Source: Helianthus annuus (taxonomy: Eukaryota; Streptophyta; Magnoliopsida; Asterales; Asteraceae). Taken from it: 64,000 bases of DNA. The stretch covers positions 38,165,140-38,229,139 of the forward strand of contig NC_035444.2 of assembly GCF_002127325.2 (NCBI RefSeq), written 5' to 3'. This document shows positions 53,442 through 64,000 of the stretch, piece by piece. Within the stretch, counting starts at the first letter, position 1; each line of letters begins with the position of its first letter. The notes below the pieces were generated by a model, which saw nothing but the letters and a program-made list of their open reading frames with translations, was not told where the DNA came from and did not search any database. The position numbers and the translations under genes are program-made.

Positions 53442-56400
53442 TTAGACATGGAACCTTTTCAAAGTTTTTCCATTCCAGTGCCTTGGAAGCCTTTTACCCT
53501 CTGAGTCTGCTAGCTTGTAAGATCCACCCTTATGTGCTTCAAGGATGGTATACGGGCCTTCCCATCTTGGACCAAGCTTTCCTTGGTTCTCTTTTTTGCT
53601 TGCTTCATTGTTTCTAAGTACCAGGTCTCCCGGTTTGTAGCGTTCGTTCTTGACTCTCTTGTTGTAGTAGGCTTCCATTCGTTGCTTGTATTTGGCTTCT
53701 TGGATTGCGGCTTGGTCTCGTGCTTCTTCTAGGAGTTGTAAGTTCAACATGGTCTCTTTTTGGTTCAATTCGGGATCCATGTTGACAATTCGTTGTGTTA
53801 CAACTCCTATTTCAGCTGGGATTACTGCTTCAGACCTGAATACCAAGCTATAGGGTGTTCTTTTGTGGCTTGTTTTTTCGGTTGTTCTTATGGCCCATAG
53901 AACACTTGGCAATTCTTCAAGCCAGTTGCTTTCATATCTTCCCAATCTAGTTTTGATACCTTCCACTATGCTTTGATTCGTTCTCTCAACTTGACCATTT
54001 GATTGCGGGTATGCTACTGAGCTGAAAACCTGATTGATCATGTATTCTTTGCACCAAATGCTGAAAGGCTTCTCAGCAAATTGCTTCCCATTGTCGGTGA
54101 CAAGAACTCCCGGCAATCCATAACGGCAAATAATGTTTTCCCAAACAAAGTCGATGATTTGCTTGCCCGTGATTTTCGCAAGTGGTTTAACCTCAGGCCA
54201 CTTGGTGAAATAATCTATGGCTACCAACAAGAATTTTACTCCACCTTTGCTTGGTGGGAATGGGCCGACAATGTTCATCCCCCATTTATAAAATGGCCAT
54301 GCTGAGGTTATTGAGACCAGATCGTGTTTGGGACTTTTTGGGACTGGTGCATGAATTTGGCAAGCATCACATTTCCTTAGCAGCTCAGTGGTGTCTCGGT
54401 GCATTGAGGGCCAAAAGTACCCGAGGTTCATAAGTTTGGCAACCACCGATCTAGCTCCAAAATGAGCTCTACATATACCTTCATGAACCTCTTTGACCAA
54501 ATACTGACTTTGCTCGGGACCAACACATCTTAGCAAGGGTGCGAGGTAACCCTTTTTGTATAGGGTTTCACCTTGTAGAACATACTGCCTTGCCTTGATC
54601 TTAACCCTTTCAACCCCTGTTTGGTCATTAGGCAATTCATCATTTTTAAGGAACTTCTTGATTGGAGTCATCCAATTTGGATCTTCTTCAGTGACTACGT
54701 CTTGAACTTATAACTCATCAATTGACAGAGCTTTTAGCACCTCCACCAGCACCCTTTTGGTGAGGTGAGCGAAGGTAAGAGAAGCTAATTTGCTGAGGGC
54801 ATCAGCCTTCTTATTTTGAGACCTAGGAATCTGTTTGATTGTACACATTTGGAAGGTGTTCATCAATTCTTTGGATTTTTCTTTGTACCTTTTCATGTTG
54901 GGCTCCTTTGCAATGTAGCTATCATTCACCTGGCTTGATACCAGCAACGAGTCTATGAACACTTCAAGCTTTTGGACCTTCATTTCTTTAGCCAGTCTTA
55001 AACCAACTATCAGTGCTTCGTATTCAGCTTCGTTGTTGGTTGTCTAAAAGTCAAAGCGAAGAGCGTATGTGAATTCTAATCATTTTGGGTTGATCAGAAT
55101 AAGCCCAGCCCCTGACCCTTCAACGCTTGAAGCCCCATCGGTAAAAAGCTTCTAGGCTTCAAGGTTTGAGGTTTCAGTGGCAGCTGTGTTTACTTCAGTG
55201 ATGGTTTGCTTAGGGACTTCTACAATGAAATCAGCCAAGACTTGGGCTTTGATAGCTTTTTTTGGGACATAGGTGATGTTATGTTCACCTAGTTCCACTG
55301 CCCATTTGGCTAATCGTTCCGAGTTTTCTGGTTTTTCATGCACACTCCTAATAGGTTGGTCGGTGACCACTTGTATAGGGTGTGCTTGGAAATACCTTCA
55401 AAGTCTTCTAGCTGTTTGAACTAGAGCTAGGGCAAGTTTTCCCAAAGTAGGATATTTGGTTTCAGCCAATTTTAGAGTTTTGCTGAAGAAATAAACGGGT
55501 ACCTGGATTTTATCTCGTTCAATGGTGAGGACTGCGCTTATTGCTTCTTCAGCAACTGAGAGGTATACTGAGATCAATTCTCCCATTTCTGGGGCTGCCA
55601 TGTCTGGTAGGGAAGCTAGGTGTTGCTTCATTTGGTTAAAGGCTTCTTCAACCTCTTCAGTCCATTTGAAGTCTTTCTTATCGGTGCAACCCTTGAGCGT
55701 TTTGAAAAAGGGGAGAGACCTTTCCGCCAACTTTGAGGTAAAACGCTTCAAGGCTACAAGCTTGCCATTCAAGCTTTCAACCTCCTTCTTGATTTTTGGT
55801 GGTTTGGTTTCAAGAACAGCTCTCACCTTGTTTGGATTAGCCTTGATGCTTTGTTTCCCAACAATATGACCCAAGAACTTCCCTTCCTCAAACCCAAATG
55901 AACATTTTTCAGGGTTGAGTTTCATGTTAACATTTCTGAGGTTCTTGAAAGTTTCTTGAATGTCATCGAGCATTTGATACTCCGTCTTGCTTTTGATCAC
56001 CAAGTCGTCGACATATGCCTCCATGTTTTTACCAATTTGGCCTGCAAAGGCTTTGTCCACTAGACGTTGGTAGGTTGCTCCAGCGTTTTTGAGGCCAAAA
56101 GGCATCTTTTGGTAACAAAAGATCCCTTTCGGTTTGAAACACGGTCTTTTCCTCATCTTCTTCCTTCATGAGGATTTGGTGGTAACCCTTGTAAGCATCA
56201 AGAAAACACTTGAAAGGGTAACCGGAGAGGGAGTCAACCTTGAGATCAATTTCTGGTAACGGGTAGCGGTCTTTGGGACAAGCCTTGTTGAGATCCTTGA
56301 AGTCTATACACATTCTCCAAGAATTGTCCGGATTTCGAACCATAACCGGGTTTGCAACCCAGGATTGATACTTGACTTCTCGGAGAATGCCAGCTGACAC

Positions 56401-57261
56401 AAGCTTTTCAACCTCTTGACATGCAGCCAAGCTCCTTTCAGGGGCTAGACTTCGTTTCTTTTGGACAACCGGCTTGACACCAGGTGGTATCCTCAACTCA
56501 TGTTCAGCAATGATTCGAGGGATCCCTGTCATATCTTCCGGACACCAAGCGAAGACATCACTGTAATGTGTTAGCAACTTTTCAAGATACGAGAGGGTTT
56601 CTTGTGAAAGGCTTGGGTTGACCCTTATCTTTTGTTCAGGGTACTTGGGATTTATGATTAGCCTTTGCTTGTCTTCTTCACTTTTGGAACTCTCACCTTC
56701 AACCAAGTAGGCCTCCTGAGAAGGTTGAAGGGTTGCTATTCCCCTCTTGGTGGGAAATTTGAAAGTGCCATGGCCAACAGACACGGCCATACAGAATGCA
56801 CACTGCCCCGGCCTTCCAATGATCACATCATAGTTTGAAGGTATGTTGATAACCACAAAGGTGAGTGGTTGGATTCTTTCCTTCTGACCTTCGCTGAAAC
56901 GAACATTAAGCGTCAGTTGCCCTAAAGGCTTAAGGGGTATATCGCCAATAACTTTTATGGAGGTCCCGGAGGGTTGAAGCCTTGAACGTTCTTCATTGCT
57001 CAAACGGTTGAAGAACTTTTCGAACATGATTTCAGTGGCAGCCCCAGTGTCTATGTATGCTCTGCTTGTTTGTAACGTCCCCACAGTCGCTTCTACCACA
57101 AGTGGGTTTGAAAGAGGGTCTTTCTCTGTCGGGGGAAAGCAAACACACTGAAGCTCCCAAGCTTCCAACTGTTGCCTCTTGTGTGGAACCCTTCCATCAA
57201 AATCCACCATATTGACTTCATTGCCCTTTCCTTCAGCCATTTTGTCTCTTACCCCTTTCAC
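53442..57261 (-). pseudogene. Tat element pol: protease, reverse transcriptase, RNase H, integrase
   Basis: Read on the minus strand: protease YIDTGAATEIMFEKFF; reverse transcriptase from GILREVKYQSWVANPVMV, KDRYPLPEIDLKVDSLSG, then after a frameshift near 56130 PFGLKNAGATYQRL and MEAYVDDLVIKS; RNase H LFTDGASSVEGSGAGLIL, NNEAEYEAL, VFIDSLLV and KKADALSKLAS; integrase with the HHCC finger (VHEGICRAHFG...CDACQ), WGMNIVGPFP, VTDNGKQF, SNGQVERTNQ and a chromodomain-free C-terminus. In-frame stops lie at about 55395, 55149, 55044 and 54708. In the integrase, the usual first catalytic Asp (MDIVGP) is Asn. The element can no longer supply its own enzymes. Confidence 0.88.
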
Positions 57262-57312
57262 TAAGTCAGCAAGTTCTCCGGACTTAACAGCTTCTTCAAT
57301 CCTTTTCTTAAG

Positions 57313-58956
57313 CTAGAAGCAATCATTGGTGTGGTGACCCTTTTCTTCATGGAATTCACAGTATTGTGTGGAGTTCTCGTTTTTTCTGCTTTTGGGGAGA
57401 GGGCTAGGAGGTCGAAAGTTTTGCTTGACTTCTTCTGTTGCTAGGATTTCTTGAGGAGTCTTGGTGAGAGGTATGAAACTCATGCCTTTCTCCCTGCTGG
57501 AAGGGTTTCGGCCTTCAGACCTTCGATGATCTGAACCCTTTTGGCGTCTGTCATAGGAGTTGAAGTTTCCTCTTTTTCTAACTGGGATGTTGCCTCGCCA
57601 GCTGGATCCTCTTTTCCTTTGCTCTTTAATGTCTACTGCTTCCTCTCCCCGGATGTGGGCTTCAGCCCTTTCGAGAGCTTCTTCTAAGGTCTTGGGGAGG
57701 GATTTGTTGAAATCCCTTGTGAGATATTTTGAGGTAATGGCATTCATGAAACCGGCCACCCTCATCTTTTCGTCTGCCCCCACATAAGTTAGACCTTCCT
57801 TCTTGTATCTGTCTATGAACTCTCGAAGGCTTTCATCATCTCTTTGTTTGATCTGAAAGATCACTGTAGCATCTTTGACATACCGCCTCTGTTGGGAGAA
57901 ATTGGCCAGGAACCCTTTGCTGAGGTCATCGAAGCTTCGAACGCTTCGAGCAGGCAGGTCATTGAACCAGATTCTGGCTGATCCGACAAGGGTTTGCATG
58001 AACATCAAACAACATTCAGCATTTGACCATTTCTCGATTCTTGCGGCACTAGTAAAGATCTGAAGGTGGTCTTCAGGATCTTCAGTCCCATCATACGTTT
58101 TGATGTGTGCTGGCATTTTGTTCTTTGTTTGGAAATCATAATCAGCTATCTGTTGTGAAAAGCAAGAGAGGTTACTTGGCTTATAAGGTTTGGCCAAATC
58201 TTCTTCAACCCTCGCACCCGCGTTGTTGCTATTATTGTTGTTCCCTTGAGTGGCCAACACTTGATTGATAAAGTGCTGCCACGGGAAGCTAGCCATCATC
58301 TGAGTCATCATCTGGGGCATAAGGTTGAAGCCTTGAAGGCTTCCGGGTGCAACTGAACAGTTAACTCCCAAGGGGGTGCTCATAACGGCGCTTCATGCCA
58401 AGGGGAGCACGGATAAGTCCTGTTCCCATGAAGTTGTTGTTGGTGGTATACTCATCACCGGGGACTGTAAGAGCTGGTCAAGGGTCAGCTCATGGCCCAA
58501 AGGAGCACCATTAGTGGCTGGTTGGGATGAAAAGAGAGGATATGCTGTAGGATTTGGCCTTGTGGATAAATATGGGTTAGGGTTTGGAGGAGGATTACTG
58601 GGACCAGCCTCATCCCTGGATGCAAAAAGTGGGATAGGAGGCCCAGGAGATAGTGTTGGTTCTGGCTCATCATAATCCAAACGAATCCTAACTCCCTTGT
58701 CCCTTTCCCTACTCACATATTGGTTGAGGAGAGACCTCAACTCAAGAAAGTTGTTAGCGACCCCTTCAGGGGTGAGTTCAACATGTGAGGGTGCACTAGA
58801 GACACCAACATTGGGGGAAGGGACCCCGGATCTGGATGGAGTTGGTGTGCTGAAAGTCAAAAACTCAGGAGTGCCACCTGGTGTTGAGAAGGAAGCAGGT
58901 GTAGCCGCTTGAGCCTGACTAGCACCTGGGGTAGAAGTGTTAGGAACTTGATTCAC
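57313..58956 (-). pseudogene. Tat element gag
   Basis: An N-terminal Pro/Ser/Thr-rich part (58956-58393) is followed by an in-frame TGA. The capsid part (58383-57313) contains MPAHIKTYDGTEDPEDHLQI, AECCLMFMQTLVGSARIWFN, FLANFSQQRRYVKDATVIF, QRDDESLREFIDRYKKEGL and a partial CCHC-like end YCEFHEEKGHHTNDC, the standard retrotrans_gag pattern of Tat elements. A TAG at 57313-57315 separates it from protease in the same frame; continuous gag-pol is usual in this group, so both stops are probably mutations. Confidence 0.85.
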
Positions 58957-59065
58957 TTCTCCAGGGGATCAACTTTCTGACATGGTAACTTCAGGAGAAT
59001 GGTGCTCCGCTACTAGGTCTTTTTTTTGAAAAAATAGTGGCGTAGCCCCACGGTGGGCGCCAACT

Positions 59066-59686
59066 TGTTGATGCAACAAATAATAGACCAAGGATAGTAG
59101 TTGGGCTGCTTAGGCAAAAGGGTTGAAGGGTTCAACTTTGCCTAACGCAGGTCGTGGGGTCCCCCCACGTTTGCAAGACGTGGAGAGAGGTTCACTAGTT
59201 TATTCTTGTTGTTTGCTGAAGATCCTCTTCTGAAGTGTGTTCAGATTCGGATGAATGAGCAAAAAGAATGTGTGTGTTGATTGTGAAAGAGAGTAACTCG
59301 CATAAAGCAAGTAATCGAAGTGAATGACCAGATATCTCAGGAATCAGGGCTGGCCAGGAATGTTTGCTTAGTAAATGAAGTGTCTAATTTATTGGAGGAG
59401 ACATCTCTCAAAGAGGAATGCATTTGACTAGTGACCATGCTTGCAGTGGGGGACTTACCTTTTCGGGGGTTGAAGCCTTTTGACCCGCGGATAAAAGAGT
59501 GTGCTTTGTGGACCTGTATTGCTTTTGCGGCTGGTGAGTTAGTGAAGTAATCCAGAGACGTGACTTTTTACTGTTCCATGTTGCTTTATCTCAAGTCCCC
59601 AGGTTTTGAAGCTTTGAACCTTTTTACCTTTTAAGCACTCATGTGTTAATGTCATTTTATTTGGTTTTGTGCTACCCCCGTCATCA
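59066..59686 (-). repeat. 5' LTR of the Tat element
   Basis: Next to the primer-binding site at 59045-59063. It is about 97% alike to 49271-49890 by eye. Confidence 0.9.
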
Positions 59687-60510
59687 TACCACAAGACAAT
59701 TGATTATTATATAGCCTTGATAACAAAACACATACTAAAAACAACTATCATTAAGGCCACTAATTAATCTTGACCCACTACATGAAGTCATGAACTACTT
59801 ACACTAAGGCTCATTACTTATGAATTAACCAATAAACGTGAGCAAATGACAGAAAAAGAATAGTAGCCACGTTGTTGATGCATGATGGTGGCTCCATATG
59901 GAGACATGGAGATGGGACTAAGATATGACACGGATCAATATATCCAACTAATAAAAATAAATAAATGTAAAAACAATTAAACATTGTGAAAAGAATATAA
60001 ATTGTATTCTACCTTAGACATATTGTAATTTTTGCAAAAAAAAATTAATAATAATAATAATAAAATAAATAATGTTTTTTTTTCCCAAAATGTTTTCAAA
60101 ATGCCTTTTTTTTTAAAGTTATGACATCGAATTATTTGAATTGGATAAAGTTATAAATTTGGTATTCTTATAATAGTATATGCTTATTATTTTATACGAA
60201 AAATATGCTATGATCATTTCAAACGGTTAGAGTGCTTTATACGTTAAATAATATATTAATATGCCATGCATTAATATTTTATTCATATCTGCCCTAATTT
60301 GACCCAAAATTTGGATCTCTTCACCGACCTCTTTTCGTCCCTCTTTCCCGACATAACCGTATGTATATCAGCGTATATATGTTCCTAACATATATACACA
60401 CATACATTCATATTTTCACTATAGCTACAAACCACATATAAAGCATGAAAGAATCACACCAAGTTTTTAAAGAATCACACCAAGTTTTCAAAGAACCACA
60501 TATAGAGCAG
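59687..60510 (+). pseudogene. Promoter relic of a fourth 14-1-1-like copy
   Basis: After the Tat element the sequence continues the duplicated segment (matching 29300-29590), then the upstream region of the gene family: tatgctatgatcatttcaaa, catatctgccctaatttgac, ccctctttcccgacataacc and gaatcacaccaagttttt, all as in 29830-30080. The homology stops at about 60500, some 50 bp before the position of the start codon, after a short duplication of gaatcacaccaagttt. The coding part is absent; a Copia LTR fragment begins at 60544. Confidence 0.75.
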
Positions 60511-60543
60511 CATTGACTATGACTCCATTACCTGTGCTCGTGG

Positions 60544-60807
60544 TGTAGGTCCCTCTCGGAGGATCAAGATAACCTACTTCCTTGTTGTTTAACACACATA
60601 CGAGTGCGGAATCCAAGTGTATATGCAAACCAAAGAAAGAGCACAACCAATATAACAAAAGATATAACTTCAAAGATTCACTATATTGATTTGTAGAGAG
60701 ACCCAGTACATACACGCTTGAACAAACTGCTTATCTCTCTATGCACTCTTTCACAGTGCTCTCTTTCACAGTGCTCTCTTGCTGAACTTGAAACCATAAG
60801 TGTCTAT
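60544..60807 (-). mobile_element. Copia LTR fragment, left part
   Basis: It begins TGTAGGTCCC and contains cgagtgcggaatccaag, as in the 3' LTR at 32034-32694. The solo LTR at 60808 interrupts it, and 61431-61531 is probably its continuation. The other end is missing. The complement ORF at 60488-60715 is not a gene. Confidence 0.6.
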
Positions 60808-61430
60808 TGTTGATGCAACAAATAATAGACCAAGGGTAGTAGCAGGGATGGTTAGGCAAAAGGGTTAAAGGGTTTAACCTTGCCTAACGCGGGTCGCGGG
60901 GTCCCCCACATTTGCAAGACGTGGAAGGAGGTACACTAGTTTATTTTTGTTGTTTGCTGAGGATCCTTCTCTGAAATGTGTTCAGATTCGGATAAAGAAA
61001 CAAATAGAATATGTGTGAGTTAGATGTGAAACGGAGTAACTTGCATGAAGCAAGTACACGATGTAAATGACTAGAGTTTTAAAGAAACAGGTCTGGTCCA
61101 GAATGTCCCAACTCAGTAAATGAAGTGTCAATTATATAGGAGAAGACATCTCCCAAAGAGGCATTCATTTGACTAGTGACCTAGCTTGCAGCGTGGGGCT
61201 TGCCCTTTCGGGGGTTGAAGCCTTTTGACCCGTGGATAATAGCATGTGCTCTGCAGACCTGCGTTGCTTTTGCGGCTGTGGTTGGTGAAGCAATCCCTGG
61301 ATGTGACTGGCTACTGTTTCCGCATTGCTTTTCCCCACTCCACAGCTTTTTCAACCTTCGAACCATTTAACCTTTCAGTCGTTTATGTACTTAAGTCATT
61401 TTATTTGGTCTTGGGCTACCCCCGTCATCA
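60808..61430 (-). mobile_element. Solo LTR of the Tat family
   Basis: It starts TGTTGATGCA and ends GTCATCA, like the LTRs at 49271 and 59066 but more diverged. A perfect 5-bp duplication TCTAT flanks it (60803-60807 and 61431-61435), so it is a full insertion later reduced by LTR-LTR recombination. The orientation matches the nearby full element. Confidence 0.9.
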
Positions 61431-61435
61431 TCTAT

Positions 61436-61531
61436 TAACATCACGAAGAATGTTACTGGGCCACGAAAGATTGCCAGGTCCACGAAGCAAGGGGTCCTCC
61501 GTGGACCTTTCCAACGAACAACTATGTTAAC
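61436..61531 (-). mobile_element. Copia LTR fragment, right part
   Basis: Short stretch between the solo LTR and the next LTR; it continues the fragment from 60544. No gene. Confidence 0.4.
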
Positions 61532-64000
61532 TGTCACACCCTGTTTTCCACGTGTCTCACCGGTGGGCCCGGTGGGGGATTTCCGTGACGTAGTTGGCAA
61601 CAATATAGTCAAACCACACAATATATGAATGTACAGCGGAAGCATAAAGATAAATATATTTCAACATTTAATGTAATATCAAAGTATCACCATTGTTGAA
61701 ATAAAATCCACAGGGGATCAATAATAAGATAAAAATCATTGTTCAACAGACGTAGGCATCTTAAGCTTGCGAGACTCTTTTATTGATGCCAATTACATGT
61801 TTACAATGCGTTCGGTCGCCCGGGTCGTGCCGGGTTAAAGATTAATAGACACACCACATAGCATAAAATCGTGGCGGGAAAACCAACGGCTATACCTTTA
61901 TAATCATGGACATAATGCCGGGTGTACGCCTACACCCGGATGTCAAGGTCGTGGCCATTTCGTAAAATGCTGCCAAGGATATCCGGGACATGGTCATTAA
62001 GCTCCCAAAGGCGTAAAGCCAACAAAACAAATTTTAAACGGGTCACATTGATAATACCCAACTACTAATGAGTTGGGGTCAATTGCCCGACCAAGCGGTA
62101 TTTTAAATACCGTAACCCAAGCCCGTATAACGGAAAACAAGTTAAAAGTATTTACCTTTGCAAGTATAAATCCTTAATCAAATAAATTGCAAATAGCTTT
62201 TACTGGTCTCCTATTCTGGAACGAAGGTTTAAAATAACCTATTAGAATCCTAACGGGTCTTTAATTTAGCCGTAGCTTAGACCGGTCAGTTTCAAAGGAT
62301 AGTTACGGTTTAATCGCGTGAAAGACGAAAACCGGCAATGGAATGTGATTTGGACCCAACAGGTTTGAAGACTTGTTTTATATGGGTATAATAACCACAC
62401 TCTGGATTTTGGGGTCAAAACAATATGGTTTGACCCGTTTCGGCTAGTTTATGTAAACTAGTTACATAAGCCGAATCGTGCGTGCAAAAGGCGCAACGGG
62501 TAACCGTAAGAGTCCTACACTAGTTTCCTAAGTCAATATGCTTTAAAGAGGTTGTGGTATCAGTAGGATACCTTCCATAATGCCCGTAACGAGTTTAAGT
62601 TCATATTATGCCCCGTAGGGGTATCTCGGTCTTGTTAAAGATTATAAAAGAGGTTCCTGAGTTCTACAGGAAATCTGAGTTTTCCGAACAGTTTATAAAG
62701 TTCAAAATACTCTATTTATTATTTAAAATCAGTAGCAACTGGAATCGGGTCAAAAGACCTTGTAGAACTCAAGTTATGTCCGAAAAGGGTATATTCGGTA
62801 TTTACCGAACCGTTGCCATAACCGCAGGTTATGAGCAGGTTAAAAATAATTAAAAATCTTTAAAAATCCCAAAATATTATTTTACATAGTGTGTAAAAGG
62901 TTTGGTGTCGAAATCTGGGTTTAGATAGGCGTTATGCTAATTGCGCTATTTAATTAATAAAGTTTCCTTAATTTGCGCTATTCAGCATAACTCCTATTCT
63001 GGACCTCGGATTGACGTGAAATTTTAGGGACATGTTTAGAAATCAGTAACCAAGGTTATGGTCCTTTCACATGTCCGAAATTCTCGTTTTAAATTGAAAA
63101 GGGCGTTACGGTCAACTTTTAAGCATTTAACGGAAAGGTGTAAAAGACTCGGACAAACAACAAACCGATCACAGAGGGTTATACCATCATGTAACCTGGT
63201 CCTAAGAGAGTCCTAAGGCATATCTAAAACATACTTTAACGGGTCAGAACTGAAGTCAAAGCAAAAGTCAAAGTTTTGCGACTTTCGGTTCCGAACTGGG
63301 TCAAAACAGTAAATGGTTGGATCAAACAAGCTTAGACTAGTTAATATACTTATTATCATGTTTTATGAGTGTTAAAACAGGTTACACACCATCTACATTA
63401 CTGATTATGCATAAAATCGCAAAATAGCATTTCTGTTGACTTTTTCTAAGCACGTTTGACTCGACATTCGGACTAGTTAGAGTGGGAATTAGAGGGTGCC
63501 CTTTTAGGGGTTTAAAGCCCACATAATTACCAACAAATAACTACCTTTGATTCGGCTAATCACTGGACCATTTGTGATTAACCGTTAAGTCAACCGTTAA
63601 CTACGACGGTTTGACTTTTAAGCTATAACTAACCAAAAACTCAACTAAGAAAGGTTAAGGAAGCTTACCAAAGTCCTATGCACGACTAGGGATGGCTTGG
63701 TTCTGCTTTGGAGCTCCAGAAATGATCAGAAGTGCAAGAGAAAGGTGTGAAGAACTTGTTGTACATGAAGGCCTTTATATAGTGTTCATAAGGCTCTAGA
63801 TTGTTGACAAACAAGTCTACCCATGCTCATTGATCATCAACAAGTGTCTCTAAGGGCCCTAAAGCAGGTAGGGGGCGCCCATGCTGCTACATTAATGGAA
63901 CTAAGTCGGTTTGGAGGAAAAGGCAAGCATGGAGCAAAAAGAAACGACCAGAGAGCCCCTCGCGTGACGCGACGGACCCCCCCTTGGGCCTCGCGTCGCG
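61532..64000 (-). mobile_element. Long LTR (TGTCACACCC type), continues beyond the window
   Basis: It starts TGTCACACCCTGTTTTCC, like the LTR at 58. There is no primer-binding site to its left, so this is the outer side of a 3' LTR or a solo LTR on the minus strand. A minus-strand TATA box (cactatataaagg, complement of 63772-63784) supports that direction. It contains no ORF of note. The last 45 bases are CpG-rich with inverted cgcgtgacgcgacgg / cctcgcgtcgcg motifs. The internal sequence is unlike that of 58-3520, so it is a different family of the same style. Confidence 0.55.

Larger units (their letters stand above)
49271..59686 (-). mobile_element. Tat-lineage Ty3/Gypsy element with antisense additional ORF
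   Basis: LTRs at 49271-49890 and 59066-59686 start TGTTGATGCA and end GTCATCA. Flanking 5-mers are GACCA (49266-49270) and TACCA (59687-59691), a duplication with one change; the empty site is preserved at about 29293-29305. The complement of 59045-59063 gives the primer-binding site TTGGCGCCCACCGTGGGGC, typical of Tat-type elements. gag, protease, RT, RNase H and integrase run on the minus strand. An ORF on the opposite strand lies between integrase and the 3' LTR, as in Tat elements with aORF2. The LTRs differ at roughly 18-20 of 620 positions (about 3%). Many stops make it defective. Confidence 0.9.

Overview
This is a repeat-dense piece of a plant nuclear genome. The intron-containing genes, plant-type LTR retrotransposons, MITEs, tRNA-derived SINEs and plant-only protein families point to a eudicot. 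The style of the LTR families and of the OTU-carrying Mutator element makes Asteraceae my best guess; that is inference, not proof. No rRNA gene, intact tRNA gene, CRISPR array or organellar sequence was seen. Most of the window is transposable element. Ordinary gene content is limited to two small tandem families and a few gene relics.

Layout. 1-3520: minus-strand end of a long-LTR retrotransposon (tRNA-iMet primer-binding site next to a long LTR with minisatellites). 3590-10530: relics, namely a PPR gene fragment, SINEs, an old Copia LTR, a Harbinger-type MITE with a G-rich arm, a Helitron terminus and a PP2-like exon. 10640-13640: a tandem array of three EF-hand gene copies, each cut off in its 3' half and running into a copy of its own leader. 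13880-16670: a CACTA end, a Mutator-type MITE with a perfect 9-bp target duplication, and a Harbinger MITE with a TAA duplication. 16694-22309: a complete, young, non-autonomous LTR element (Athila-like primer site, perfect ACTAG duplication) with a single zinc-knuckle ORF.

23238-30922: three tandem copies of a gene resembling the syringolide-induced protein 14-1-1 family. Copies 1 and 3 are intact and copy 2 is frameshifted. A fold-back element built of CTCGTATAGG-like repeats sits between copies 2 and 3. A fourth copy of the promoter alone survives at about 59690-60500.

31353-48782: a Mutator-like element (MULE) with TIRs and an 8-bp target duplication. It encodes a FAR1-like/MULE transposase joined to an OTU-type cysteine protease and also carries an Athila ORF1-like gene; all reading frames are decayed. 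A Copia element (32034-42007, minus strand) lies inside the second exon of the transposase gene with a perfect GAACA duplication. Its two LTRs are unlike each other, and its 5' leader and gag start are rearranged.

49271-59686: a complete but inactive Tat-type Ty3/Gypsy element on the minus strand with an antisense additional ORF (gypsy-type transposase domain). A solo LTR of the same family (60808-61430, perfect TCTAT duplication) lies inside a Copia LTR fragment. 61532-64000: a second long LTR starting TGTCACACCC that leaves the window.

Nesting gives a relative history: gene-family duplication first, then MULE insertion, then Copia into the MULE. The Tat element landed separately in a duplicated intergenic segment. 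The non-autonomous element at 16694 has the most similar LTRs and is probably the youngest insertion.
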